IMG/VR virus record: IMGVR_UViG_3300037468_000146
Location: 1 to 24,583 of that record
Length of the DNA stretch: 24,583 nucleotides
Reading direction: 5' to 3' (one strand)
Source of the DNA: a virus
Under the pieces are notes generated by a model that saw only the letters and a program-made list of their open reading frames with translations, made no database searches and was not told the origin of the DNA. Position numbers and translations under genes: made by a program. This document shows, piece by piece, positions 1-6,870 of this stretch. Positions within the stretch are counted from its first letter, which is position 1, and every line of letters begins with the position of its first letter.

Positions 1-101
1 CGAGCTGGAAGTTCATCGGCGACTGGCCGGTCCGCACGGACGCCGCCACGGGCGACGACGCGCGGTACAAGCGGTTCTGCTCGGTCCTCTCGGGCGAGTA
101 G
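1..101 (+). CDS. C-terminal end of an upstream head gene (partial)
   Basis: The reading frame is open from the window edge to a TAG at 99-101 and gives the last 32 residues of a protein, beginning SWKFIGDWPV and ending FCSVLSGE. The tail is short, mixed polar and aromatic, and too small to place in a family. Because head-completion genes follow and a terminator-like hairpin sits directly behind the stop, the end of a capsid or capsid-decoration gene is the most natural reading, but that is inference from position only. The 5' part lies outside the window. Confidence 0.55.
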   Translation, partial: SWKFIGDWPVRTDAATGDDARYKRFCSVLSGE

Positions 102-110
102 CCTTTCCGG

Positions 111-148
111 AGCGGGGCGCGCGGCTGGTGTTGCACCGGCGCCCCGCT
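111..148 (+). terminator. Long hairpin directly after the first gene; possible terminator or processing site
   Basis: AGCGGGGCG (111-119) pairs perfectly with CGCCCCGCT (140-148). Inside the loop CTGGTG (125-130) pairs with CACCGG (134-139) through one G-U pair around a TTG loop, leaving a five-base bulge. This makes a very stable bipartite hairpin ten bases after the TAG at 99-101. There is no run of T after it (TCATCACC follows), so it is not a textbook rho-independent terminator; it could instead be a 3' stabilising or RNase-processing structure. Confidence 0.5.
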
Positions 149-480
149 TCATCACCTTCGGCCACCCTTCGGGGCTTGTGGCGCTTGACCCGCGCCTTGG
201 CCGCTTCCCCGTCTCGGATTCACCTGTGGTGGATCAGTCAACGAGCGGGACTTCGGTGCCTCACGGCACCACTCGGGGCAAACCCTGCCATCCGGCATGG
301 AACCGCCCCACTTCGTGGCGACGACTGCACCCTTGCTTCGGCTCGTGGTCGCAACGTCGGGACTTCGGTCCTGAGTCGTTCCCTTCCTGAAACAGCAGCC
401 CCCCTTACGGCCGGGGACCAATGGCCGGAACTCTGCTGCGGAAGATAGGGAAACCTCGCCACACCTTTTCGGGAGTCGTC
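149..480 (+). other. Non-coding, hairpin-rich stretch (candidate structured RNA or leader)
   Basis: With the hairpin at 111-148 this makes a 379-bp gap, the only gap over 300 bp in the window. Open frames here are short, rich in Arg, Pro and Ser, lack good ribosome sites, and run equally on both strands, so I call none. Inverted repeats are dense: GGTGCC 255-260 with GGCACC 265-270, extended by CGAG 242-245 with CTCG 272-275; CCAC 308-311 with GTGG 315-318; GGAC 360-363 closing a TTCG loop with GTCC 368-371; ACGACT 321-326 with AGTCGT 374-379, enclosing the last; CAGCAG 393-398 with CTGCTG 433-438, enclosing CGGCC 408-412 with GGCCG 423-427. TTCG occurs seven times between 157 and 471. The function is unknown; it could be a leader for the next gene or an independent RNA. 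Confidence 0.4.
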
Positions 481-741
481 ATGGCAAAGCGGAAGTCAGC
501 AAGCACGGTCGAGGCAGTCGCGGTGAGCGACGAGGCCTCCCTGTCGGCTGCCCCTGCCATGGCGGAGGCTCCCGACGTGAGTGCGCTGCCGGTGGCTTGG
601 CGCGTCGTGAAAGCCTCCCAAGCCTACCTGTTCGGCCAGCCGTTGCGGCTCGCTGCCGGGAAGGTGTTGGCTGTGGCATCCTACGGTGCAGTCGCCATCC
701 AGCGACTGAAGGACCAAGGCGTCGAGCTGGAGCCGGTCTGA
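481..741 (+). CDS. Small head/neck protein of unknown function, 86 aa
   Basis: The start is the ATG at 481, nine bases behind GGGAG (471-475); an in-frame upstream ATG at 421 lies inside the hairpin region and has no comparable ribosome site. Residues 1-40 are Ala/Ser/Glu-rich and probably disordered. Residues 41-86 (WRVVKASQAYLFGQPLRL to GVELEPV) look like a compact beta-beta-helix domain, similar in outline to small domains found beside capsid genes that run hydrophobic strand, basic turn, then a helix ending in L..GVxLEP. That resemblance is by pattern only. It opens a run of small genes leading to the sheath, so a head-proximal structural or accessory role is likely. Confidence 0.75.
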   Translation: MAKRKSASTVEAVAVSDEASLSAAPAMAEAPDVSALPVAWRVVKASQAYLFGQPLRLAAGKVLAVASYGAVAIQRLKDQGVELEPV

Positions 742-775
742 CCGCGCCAGCCACGCCGCAGAGCGGAGGCGGGCC

Positions 776-1189
776 ATGCCGTTGAACGACTTCGAGAAAG
801 AGCGCGTGCGGTACCACCTCGGCTACCCGCAGGTGCAGCCTGCCGCGTCCATCGTCTTCGGTGTGCCGCGCCCCATCCAGACGGCGTTCCTCGTCGAGCA
901 GGCGATGAACTTCATCCTGCCGATGGCCGAGGACCGCCTGCGGAAGATTCTCACCGTCATGGACGGGGTGGAGTGCCGTCTCCAAGCCGCGCAGGATCGA
1001 CTCGCTGCCATGAAGCTCGACTCGCTCGAGCTTCGCGCCGACGAGTGCGGACAGCTAGAGACGGAGTACCAGCGGTGGGGCTTCCGGCTCGCGGACGTCC
1101 TCGGTGTGCCGGTGTACGCCTACTCCACCAAGTACCGCGGCGCTTCCACGGGCAAGCCGTCGGCAGGCAGCATTCCGGTGGTGGGGTAG
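776..1189 (+). CDS. Putative head-tail connector / head-completion protein, 137 aa
   Basis: ATG 776 follows GGAGGCGGG. The protein starts MPLNDFEKERVRYHLGY and then has a long, mostly helical middle with regular hydrophobic spacing (residues 40-105). It ends in a short Gly/Ser-rich tail. The opening pattern of a charged helix followed by RYHLGYP and a hydrophobic patch (PAASIVFGVP) recurs in small proteins encoded directly after capsid genes in many tailed phages. That, and its place two genes before an HK97 gp10-like protein, suggests a connector or stopper role; the exact function is not proven by any motif. It is followed after three bases by the next gene. Confidence 0.7.
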   Translation: MPLNDFEKERVRYHLGYPQVQPAASIVFGVPRPIQTAFLVEQAMNFILPMAEDRLRKILTVMDGVECRLQAAQDRLAAMKLDSLELRADECGQLETEYQRWGFRLADVLGVPVYAYSTKYRGASTGKPSAGSIPVVG

Positions 1190-1192
1190 CCG

Positions 1193-1759
1193 ATGGGTGA
1201 CTGCTCCGAGCCGAAGTACGCCCAGCTCAGCGGCATGGACCTCAGCAAGACGCTGGGGCGGCAGCTCATCGGCGTGGCCGACAACCTGCGGAACCTGCTG
1301 ACGCTGTTCGGGATGCGGCCCTACGAGGTCCACATCGTCCGCACCCGTTGGTCGGGAGGCGAGCGCGGCATTGGGCAGGAGTTCGTCATCTCGGACACAC
1401 CCATCCTCCCCACGCCCCTCATCTCGAGCCTCGACGGCATCACGCGCATCGTGAACAGCGTCGGCATCGACGAGCAGGGCACGGTGAAGCTGTCGGAGGT
1501 GTCGGGGCGGTACTCCGAAAACTTCCTGTCGGGGCAGGACTACGAGGGCAACCCGCAGGACGGCGACACCCAATGGTTCTACGAGGTGCAGTTCCCGACG
1601 CCGGGAACCGTGGCGGACGGTGCACCTCGACGGCGGTTCTTTCCCTCGAGCAGCCCGACCTACAACCCGTCGAAGTTCGAGTGGACGCTGACGCTGACGC
1701 GCTCGCACGTCGACCGCCTCAACGACGGCACCCCTGCGGGTGCGGGAGACCTGCCATGA
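1193..1759 (+). CDS. Neck-region structural protein of unknown family, 188 aa
   Basis: ATG 1193 lies three bases after the previous stop; the stop TGA (1757-1759) overlaps the next ATG as ATGA. The N-terminal 45 residues look helical; from about residue 48 the sequence is rich in beta-type segments (YEVHIVRTRW, QEFVISDTPILPTP, QWFYEVQFPTP, KFEWTLTLTRSHVDR). There are no Cys-based motifs beyond one Cys at residue 4, no signal peptide and no membrane helix. The position between connector-type and gp10-type genes suggests a neck or portal-adjacent protein. I do not recognise the family. Confidence 0.7.
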   Translation: MGDCSEPKYAQLSGMDLSKTLGRQLIGVADNLRNLLTLFGMRPYEVHIVRTRWSGGERGIGQEFVISDTPILPTPLISSLDGITRIVNSVGIDEQGTVKLSEVSGRYSENFLSGQDYEGNPQDGDTQWFYEVQFPTPGTVADGAPRRRFFPSSSPTYNPSKFEWTLTLTRSHVDRLNDGTPAGAGDLP

Positions 1760-2283
1760 CCAGCACCGTCGAGCTGAAGCACATCGACCGGGCGCTGTTC
1801 GCGCTCGGGCAGCGTGCGGTGAGCGGGATGTCTGCGGCGCTCACTTCGGTGAGCATGCGAGTGCGGCAGGACATCAGCCGTCGGGCGCAGACGTTCAAGT
1901 ACCCGCCGGGCTTCATGCTGCTGAACACCGGCTACTATGCGCGGGCGTGGAAGACCGAGAAGGTGATGGAGTCGTCGAGCGCGTTCGACGGGTACATCCG
2001 CGTCTTCAACCAAGCACCCTACGCCGGGGTGATCGAGTACGGACGCCGCGCCGGAGTCAGGCCGCCGGCCGCCGCACTCGTGCCGTGGGTGCGCCGCAAG
2101 CTCGGTGTGTCGGCCAAGAAGGCGCCGGGTGTGGCGTTCGTCATCGCACGCAAGATTGGTGCGCGCGGCATTCCCGGCAAGCACGTTCTGACGGACCCTG
2201 CCTACCAGACGCACCTCCAGCAGCTATTCGTGAGCGAGCTGAAGCGCACGCTCACGAACGTGCTGACGACGGGACGGCCATGA
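1756..2283 (+). CDS. HK97 gp10-like head-tail/tail completion protein, 175 aa
   Basis: Start ATG 1756 overlaps the previous stop in ATGA. Residues 1-60 form a predicted helix and basic strand (SMRVRQDISRRAQTFKYPPG). Then comes the pattern typical of HK97 gp10-type minor tail proteins: RVFNQAPYAGVIEYGRRAG (residues about 79-97), where the protein is described as closing on an invariant YA..vEyG turn, and a C-terminal PGKHVLTDPAYQ motif followed by an amphipathic helix. Members of this family act at the top of the tail tube or in the neck. The length fits the family (about 120-180 residues). The stop overlaps the next start again as ATGA, so the three genes are translationally coupled. Confidence 0.75.
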   Translation: MTSTVELKHIDRALFALGQRAVSGMSAALTSVSMRVRQDISRRAQTFKYPPGFMLLNTGYYARAWKTEKVMESSSAFDGYIRVFNQAPYAGVIEYGRRAGVRPPAAALVPWVRRKLGVSAKKAPGVAFVIARKIGARGIPGKHVLTDPAYQTHLQQLFVSELKRTLTNVLTTGRP

Positions 2284-2984
2284 GCGCGTGCTGCCCCTCC
2301 TGCGGCGCTGCCGCACCGAACCCCATCCAAGGACCGGCGAACACCTTCAAGGGTGGGCCGGGTGCGCGTCCGCCCGCGACGCTCGTCCGCATCTCGGACT
2401 TCTCGCCGACGCTGACGCCGTGGCGTGAGTGTGATCTGCACACCGCGATGGCGCGCGGCCTCGCCGAGTACCTCGGGCAGCAGGTCGTCGAGATCGGCGG
2501 TCGCCGGTTGCAGCTCCGCTGCTACACGACGTGGGCGGAGCCGGAGGAACAGGCGGTCTACCCAGCGGCGGCCATCACCGCCGAGACGGGCGAGTACGAG
2601 CGCGGCTTCACGCCCTACGTCGTCCAGACGTTCGACAAGAAGGACGCCGGACTGCGCCCCACGCTGATGTCCTTCGGGGAGTTCAAGCAGACCCTCAACG
2701 TCGAGGTGTGGTCGACCGATCCGAAGGAGCGGGCGTACCTCACGGCGATGGTGGAGGAGGCGCTGAACCCGCTCGACTGGATGTACGGGTTCCGGCTGGT
2801 GCTCCCGTTCTACCACGGCGTCGTCGCGACCTACGAACTCACCAGCTCCAAGTTCGAGGACACAGCAGACGACTCGATGAAGCGGTGGCGTCGAGTCACG
2901 TTCAATCTCACCGGCAACATCTCAGCTCTGCGGATGCTGGCGTTCCCCGACTCGGTTCCCCGGCTCGAGTTGGACGTTCGGTAA
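2280..2984 (+). CDS. Putative tail-terminator / neck protein, 234 aa
   Basis: The chosen start is ATG 2280, overlapping the gp10-like stop as ATGA; the same frame is open further upstream but that part lies inside the previous gene. The N-terminus has a CCPSCG cluster (Cys at 4, 5 and 8), followed by a Pro/Gly-rich linker. Residues from about 40 form an alpha/beta domain: YTTWAEPEEQAVYPAAAIT, EVWSTDPKERAYLTAMVEEA, then FRLVLPFYHG and a closing strand RWRRVTFNLTGNI. Strand-helix-strand order, size and position directly before the sheath gene match tail-terminator proteins that cap the tube and sheath. This is an inference from order and fold pattern; no signature motif is seen. Confidence 0.65.
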   Translation: MSACCPSCGAAAPNPIQGPANTFKGGPGARPPATLVRISDFSPTLTPWRECDLHTAMARGLAEYLGQQVVEIGGRRLQLRCYTTWAEPEEQAVYPAAAITAETGEYERGFTPYVVQTFDKKDAGLRPTLMSFGEFKQTLNVEVWSTDPKERAYLTAMVEEALNPLDWMYGFRLVLPFYHGVVATYELTSSKFEDTADDSMKRWRRVTFNLTGNISALRMLAFPDSVPRLELDVR

Positions 2985-3020
2985 TCTGCGTGGTACGCAA
3001 ACTCCTCGGAGGTCACTCCC

Positions 3021-4985
3021 ATGGCAGGCTTCATTCGGCGGTACGGCTACTTCCCGACCCAGCAGGTCATCCAGCAGATCGAAGGCGTCGTCATCGTCGA
3101 CACGCCGCCCCCGCAGTCGATTCAGGGCGTCAACACGGGCGTCGTCGGCATGGTGGGTGAGTTCGCGGACGTCACCTACGCGACGAGCGTGGACGGCACC
3201 GGCTCGGTGACCACCAAGATTCAGCCGGTCGAGGTCGTGACCGCGCAGGACATGCTCAACAAGGTCGGCGGCTGGGACCCGACGCTGGGCGATTTCGGCG
3301 CGGACGACGGCAACGGCTACTTCGCCGTGAGCGGGAAGATCTTCTCGCGGCTCATCCTCGCGCCCATCAACAACGCCTCAAGCAAGGCGATGCGGATGTA
3401 CCGCGAGCTGCCGCTGTCGCAGAGCGCCTCGGTCGCCTCGGCCAACCCGCAGATGCAGGCGGCGTCGGTCTCCGCTGGGGCGCAGTTCACCTACAGCACG
3501 CAGACGGTGCTATCGGCGAAGCGCGTGCAGTTCACCGCCGATGCGCCCATCGCCATCGGCACGAACGGCGTCCTCTCGACGGCGACCGCGGTGACGCAGA
3601 CGTTCACCTCGAGCGGCGCGGACTTCGCGGCGGCGAACGTGAAGGTCGGTGACGCGCTCGTCCTCGGCCACAGCGCCACGGGCGACTACGGCACCTACCG
3701 CATCACGGCGGTCGGGACGACGACGCTCACCGTCCAGAAGCTCGACGGGGCTTCGTGGACTCCGGCGGGAACGTCGGGCCTCGTCTACCGCGTTCACCCG
3801 GCGGCGACGTTCGACACAGGCGGCAACTACGCCCTCGCGGACAACGCGGGCTGCACCGTCATGGCGCGCCCCACGGTGTCGACCATCGTGGACGGCACCA
3901 TCTGCTCGAGCACGCTGTCGGGTGCGAGCGTCCCGGTGGCTGCCGGTGCGTGGGATCCGCTCTCCGGCCTCAAGTTCACCGCGCAGGCGGGCGATGTCAC
4001 CTACACCGCCGCCTTGCAGGCGCCGAACGCCGCGCAGAGCGCGACGATGGACGCGGCCTACCAGCTCGCCATCGACGGCTTCCTCGCTGACGCCGACCCG
4101 ACGCGCGACGTGAGCATCATCTTCTCGGCGCGCACCAGCGCGACGATCCGGCAGTACCTGTACCAGCACGTTCAGTCGGCCAGCGCGCAGGGTCGTGGGC
4201 GTGTCGCGTGCATCAGCCCGAGCCTGACGACGGTGAGCGAGGACACGGTCATCGGCAACGCCTCGCCGGGTGTCGGTGCCACGCGGAGCGAGCGCGTCAT
4301 CTACAACTGGCCGGGCGTGACGGTGCAGCAGCAGGCTGCGGTCACTTCGTCGTCGAGCCTCAAGCGCGCCAACGGCACCTACAACCTCGGCAGCGGTCTG
4401 CTCGACACGCGCACCGACGGCTTCATGGCGTCCATCCTGTCGAACCTCGCCAGCGAGCGGAACCCCGGACAGGCGACCGACCCGGTGCCGGTCTGCCTCG
4501 CGCCGGTCCTCGGCTTCCAGAGCGGCGACCTCGCCTCGTTCAAGATGGCGGACTACATCCGCTTCAAGCAGTACGGCATCAGCGCCATCCGCTTCGACCG
4601 TGGCGGCGTGAAGGTGTTCCAGTCAGGCATCACCTCGAGCCTCACCAGCGGGCAGACCAACATCAACCGCCGCCGCATGGCTGACGAAATCGAGGACAGC
4701 CTTGCGGAAGCGTGGCTGCCCCTGACCAAGCAGGTCATGACCCAGCAGCTCCGCGACAATATCGACGCGGAGACGGTGGCCTACTTGGCGGGTCTCCAGT
4801 CGCCCACGAACCCTTCGGCGCAGCGCATCGAGGCCTACTCGGTCGACAGCACCAGCGGGAACACGCCGGAGCTGCTTGCGGCTGGCATCTACGTCGTCAT
4901 CGTCCGCGTGAAGATGCTGGCGACCGCCGACGAGATCGTGCTGCAAGCCGAGATCGGTCCCGGCGTGAACATCGTGGCGCAGTAG
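3021..4985 (+). CDS. Contractile tail sheath protein, 654 aa
   Basis: Start ATG 3021 sits behind GGAGG (3008-3012). The C-terminal third is sheath-like: MADYIRFKQYGISAIRF, then RRRMADEIEDSLAEAW and LTKQVMTQQLRDNIDAETV, then a final beta hairpin ending LQAEIGPGVNI. Sheath proteins assemble around the tube and contract to drive it through the envelope; the C-terminal region forms the inner handshake layer. At 654 residues it is longer than common sheaths of about 400-500. Residues about 155-260 form an extra beta-rich domain (VKVGDALVLGHSATGDYGTY, then ITAVGTTTLTVQKL) of a kind also seen in fibre proteins, presumably on the outer face. The 29-bp gap downstream contains only the next ribosome site. 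Confidence in the sheath call is high. Confidence 0.9.
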   Translation: MAGFIRRYGYFPTQQVIQQIEGVVIVDTPPPQSIQGVNTGVVGMVGEFADVTYATSVDGTGSVTTKIQPVEVVTAQDMLNKVGGWDPTLGDFGADDGNGYFAVSGKIFSRLILAPINNASSKAMRMYRELPLSQSASVASANPQMQAASVSAGAQFTYSTQTVLSAKRVQFTADAPIAIGTNGVLSTATAVTQTFTSSGADFAAANVKVGDALVLGHSATGDYGTYRITAVGTTTLTVQKLDGASWTPAGTSGLVYRVHPAATFDTGGNYALADNAGCTVMARPTVSTIVDGTICSSTLSGASVPVAAGAWDPLSGLKFTAQAGDVTYTAALQAPNAAQSATMDAAYQLAIDGFLADADPTRDVSIIFSARTSATIRQYLYQHVQSASAQGRGRVACISPSLTTVSEDTVIGNASPGVGATRSERVIYNWPGVTVQQQAAVTSSSSLKRANGTYNLGSGLLDTRTDGFMASILSNLASERNPGQATDPVPVCLAPVLGFQSGDLASFKMADYIRFKQYGISAIRFDRGGVKVFQSGITSSLTSGQTNINRRRMADEIEDSLAEAWLPLTKQVMTQQLRDNIDAETVAYLAGLQSPTNPSAQRIEAYSVDSTSGNTPELLAAGIYVVIVRVKMLATADEIVLQAEIGPGVNIVAQ

Positions 4986-5014
4986 TCGAGACGGCGCGAC
5001 GCCGGAGGTGACGG

Positions 5015-5725
5015 ATGGCACGCACTCTCATTCGGAACATCAGCGGCGACGATCTGACGCTGCCGCTCCCCTACACAGGAGTCCTGCTCGGCGGCGAGGC
5101 GACGGTCGTCGCGGACACCGCCGCGCAGGTCACCGCGTTCCTCGGTGGCGCAGACCAGATTCGCAACGTCTGGCAGATCGACGAGGTGTCCGACGGCAAC
5201 CCGCTGGGGCCGTATCAGCGGTCCACCGCTGCCGGGCACATCGCGGAGTCGCTGGAAAAGCTCGAAGTGCCGCTGTCGGTCAACGGGCAGAAGGTCACGA
5301 ACCTCGGCGCTCCGACGGCTGGTACTGACGCGGCGACCAAGACCTACGTCGACTCGCAGGTCGGCGGAGGTGCCATCACTGCGCTGGCGGGCAGCGTTCA
5401 GCCGCCCGCTGGGTCGGGGCCGTTCGCCGCAGGCACGCCGGTTGGCATCAGCACGGCGACGGGTGCGCTGGTGGCGTGCGACGCGCTCCTCCCAGCCACC
5501 TTCCCGTGCATCGGCATCTGGACCGCCGACTCTTTCATCCGCATCGGCGGGGTGGAAGCTATCGCCGGTCACGCTGCTGGGTCGCTGCTCTACGTCGGGC
5601 AGGGCGGCGGCCTCACGGCTACTCGGCCCTCGACGCCGGGAGCCATCGCCCAGCTGGTCGCTTCCGGACTGGCTGGCGGCGCGTCCATCTTCGTCGTGCC
5701 GGGCGGCTTGCAGGTGATCGTCTGA
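5015..5725 (+). CDS. Short tail fibre protein with YVD-type repeat, 236 aa
   Basis: ATG 5015 follows GGAGGTG (5003-5009). Residues 1-65 form a beta-rich N-terminal domain opening MARTLIRNISGDDLTLPLPY, a layout often seen at the base of phage fibre proteins. Residues 66-95 look like a short coiled coil (GHIAESLEKLEVPLSVNGQK). Next is NLGAPTAGTDAATKTYVD (about 96-113), the recurrent motif of long tail-fibre proteins that forms trimeric intertwined segments. The C-terminal 120 residues are a beta domain with LLYVGQGGGLTATRPSTPG near the end. It probably attaches to the tail and binds a surface glycan or presents other fibres. Its TGA overlaps the next start as TGATG. The target is unknown. Confidence 0.75.
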   Translation: MARTLIRNISGDDLTLPLPYTGVLLGGEATVVADTAAQVTAFLGGADQIRNVWQIDEVSDGNPLGPYQRSTAAGHIAESLEKLEVPLSVNGQKVTNLGAPTAGTDAATKTYVDSQVGGGAITALAGSVQPPAGSGPFAAGTPVGISTATGALVACDALLPATFPCIGIWTADSFIRIGGVEAIAGHAAGSLLYVGQGGGLTATRPSTPGAIAQLVASGLAGGASIFVVPGGLQVIV

Positions 5726-6141
5726 TGGCGCGCAAGACCTCCGCACCTCGCGCGCCGACGCGCCCTTCGGCAGGTCTCAAGGCTGCGCCGGAGCACGTTC
5801 GCGCCGCGCAGCCGAAGCCGGTGGTCAAGGTGCGCCCGCACCTCACGCCTGACGAGCGTGCGCGGGCCATCCTGTCGCGCACCCGCATGGAGAAGTGGGT
5901 CGCGGAGCGCGATCTCGCTAAGGCGCTCCACGCGCTTCTGCTGGCGCGCATCGACCCGACAGGTAAGCTCGCGGAGTACCTCGCGGATGCGGGGAAGGCC
6001 GAGCAGGCGTTCCGCGAGGAGCTGCGCGGCTACGAGGCGCTCATCGACAGCGTGAAAAAGAAGTGGCATTTGGATGGTGAGTTCGAGTTCGACCCCGAGT
6101 CCGGGGTCATAGCGGCCGGGACGAACCCGGAGAAGGAGTAG
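5725..6141 (+). CDS. Basic-N-terminus helical protein of unknown function in the fibre cassette, 138 aa
   Basis: The ATG at 5725 overlaps the previous stop (TGATG). Residues 1-45 are Ala/Pro/Arg/Lys-rich and likely disordered (MARKTSAPRAPTRPSAGLK). Residues 45-120 are strongly helical and charged, with DERARAILSRTRMEKWVAER and FREELRGYEALIDSVKKKW. The last 20 residues are acidic. There is no membrane segment, signal peptide or catalytic motif. Coupled translation to a fibre gene suggests a fibre-assembly helper or a small structural linker; I do not recognise a family and assign no function. Confidence 0.65.
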   Translation: MARKTSAPRAPTRPSAGLKAAPEHVRAAQPKPVVKVRPHLTPDERARAILSRTRMEKWVAERDLAKALHALLLARIDPTGKLAEYLADAGKAEQAFREELRGYEALIDSVKKKWHLDGEFEFDPESGVIAAGTNPEKE

Positions 6142-6145
6142 GCAG

Positions 6146-6796
6146 ATGGCGAACATTCCGAGTCTTTTCAGTGGTTCCAACGGCAAGTCGAAGGAGCTGG
6201 CCGCGCTCGGCTACGACGCGACGGGCAGCAACGAGGCGGGTCCGCAGATCGAGGTCGTCAGCGGCAACGTGCTGCTCGCGTCGGGCGGCTTCCGTCTCGC
6301 GCAGGCTGGGCAGAAGGTCACGGCCATCGCGGTGGCGGCGACCTCCTCCTCGACGGCTGACGACACCTACCTCGCCTCGGCGGGCTACGTTGACGCGCAG
6401 GTCGCTGCCGTCGCCAGCCCGACCAAGGTGACGTTCGCGGTGACCTCGGCTGCGGCCTCGGGTCTCGTTGCGGGCGCGGTCGTCGCGATGGGTTCGTCGG
6501 AGCTGATCCTCGCGGACGCCGACGCTGACGGCTCGTCCAACGCCTTCGGCGTCGTGTCGTCCGTGCCGAGCGACACCTCGGTCGTCGTGCAGGTGGACGG
6601 CGAGATCATCCTGTCGACGAGCCTCTCGGCCTTCGCCAACGGCGACCTCGTGTGGGTGTCCGGCACGGCGGGCGCGGTCGGCACCTACGATGCGCTTGCG
6701 GGCGGCGACTTCGCCACGCAGGTCGGCATCATCACGGACAAGACCACCAACAAGATCGTCCTCCAGTTCCGCGCCTTCGGTGAGGTCGCGGCCTAG
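6146..6796 (+). CDS. Tail decoration/fibre-type protein with N-terminal SNGKS tag, 216 aa
   Basis: ATG 6146 lies four bases after the upstream stop, with AAGGAG at 6132-6137. The protein opens MANIPSLFSGSNGKSKELA, and the next gene opens with a similar LLTGGNGKSNEFVG, suggesting a shared docking segment. Residues 20-55 resemble the start of simple decoration or fibre proteins (GPQIEVVSGNVLLASGGFRL). The remainder is beta-rich, Ala/Ser/Val-heavy and Cys-free, ending in a VWVSGTAGAVGTYDALAG strand pair also seen in other fibre genes of this window (finding below). A structural surface protein is likely; a capsid-decoration role cannot be excluded. Confidence 0.7.
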   Translation: MANIPSLFSGSNGKSKELAALGYDATGSNEAGPQIEVVSGNVLLASGGFRLAQAGQKVTAIAVAATSSSTADDTYLASAGYVDAQVAAVASPTKVTFAVTSAAASGLVAGAVVAMGSSELILADADADGSSNAFGVVSSVPSDTSVVVQVDGEIILSTSLSAFANGDLVWVSGTAGAVGTYDALAGGDFATQVGIITDKTTNKIVLQFRAFGEVAA

Positions 6797-6818
6797 TTCG
6801 GATTCAGGCAGCATCGTC

Positions 6819-6846
6819 GGGGCCGTCGTCACTCGGCGGCGGCCCC
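6819..6846 (+). terminator. GC-rich hairpin between two fibre-type genes; possible terminator or mRNA-processing stem
   Basis: GGGGCCG (6819-6825) pairs perfectly with CGGCCCC (6840-6846) around a 14-base loop. The bases after it (TTCACTTT, 6847-6854) are moderately T-rich. It sits in the 74-bp gap after the stop at 6796 and ahead of the ATG at 6871, whose ribosome site is GAGGTAG. It is terminator-like but weak in its tail, so partial termination or transcript protection between the two fibre genes is a fair reading. Confidence 0.4.
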
Positions 6847-6870
6847 TTCACTTTCGCGAGGTAGCGCGTC

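Noticed and set aside
128-462. Overlapping open frames on both strands in the gap after the first gene
   Set aside because: All are under 110 codons, Arg/Pro/Ser-rich, without ribosome sites, and overlap the hairpins; a non-coding reading is simpler.
102-480. Group I or group II intron
   Set aside because: The gap lies between a stop and a start, not inside a gene, and I could not see the conserved core or domain V sequences of either class.
1348-2283. 311-codon frame reading through the neck gene into the gp10-like gene
   Set aside because: Only the part from ATG 1756 is protein-like; the upstream part is a shadow of the 188-residue gene, and ATGA coupling marks the true start.
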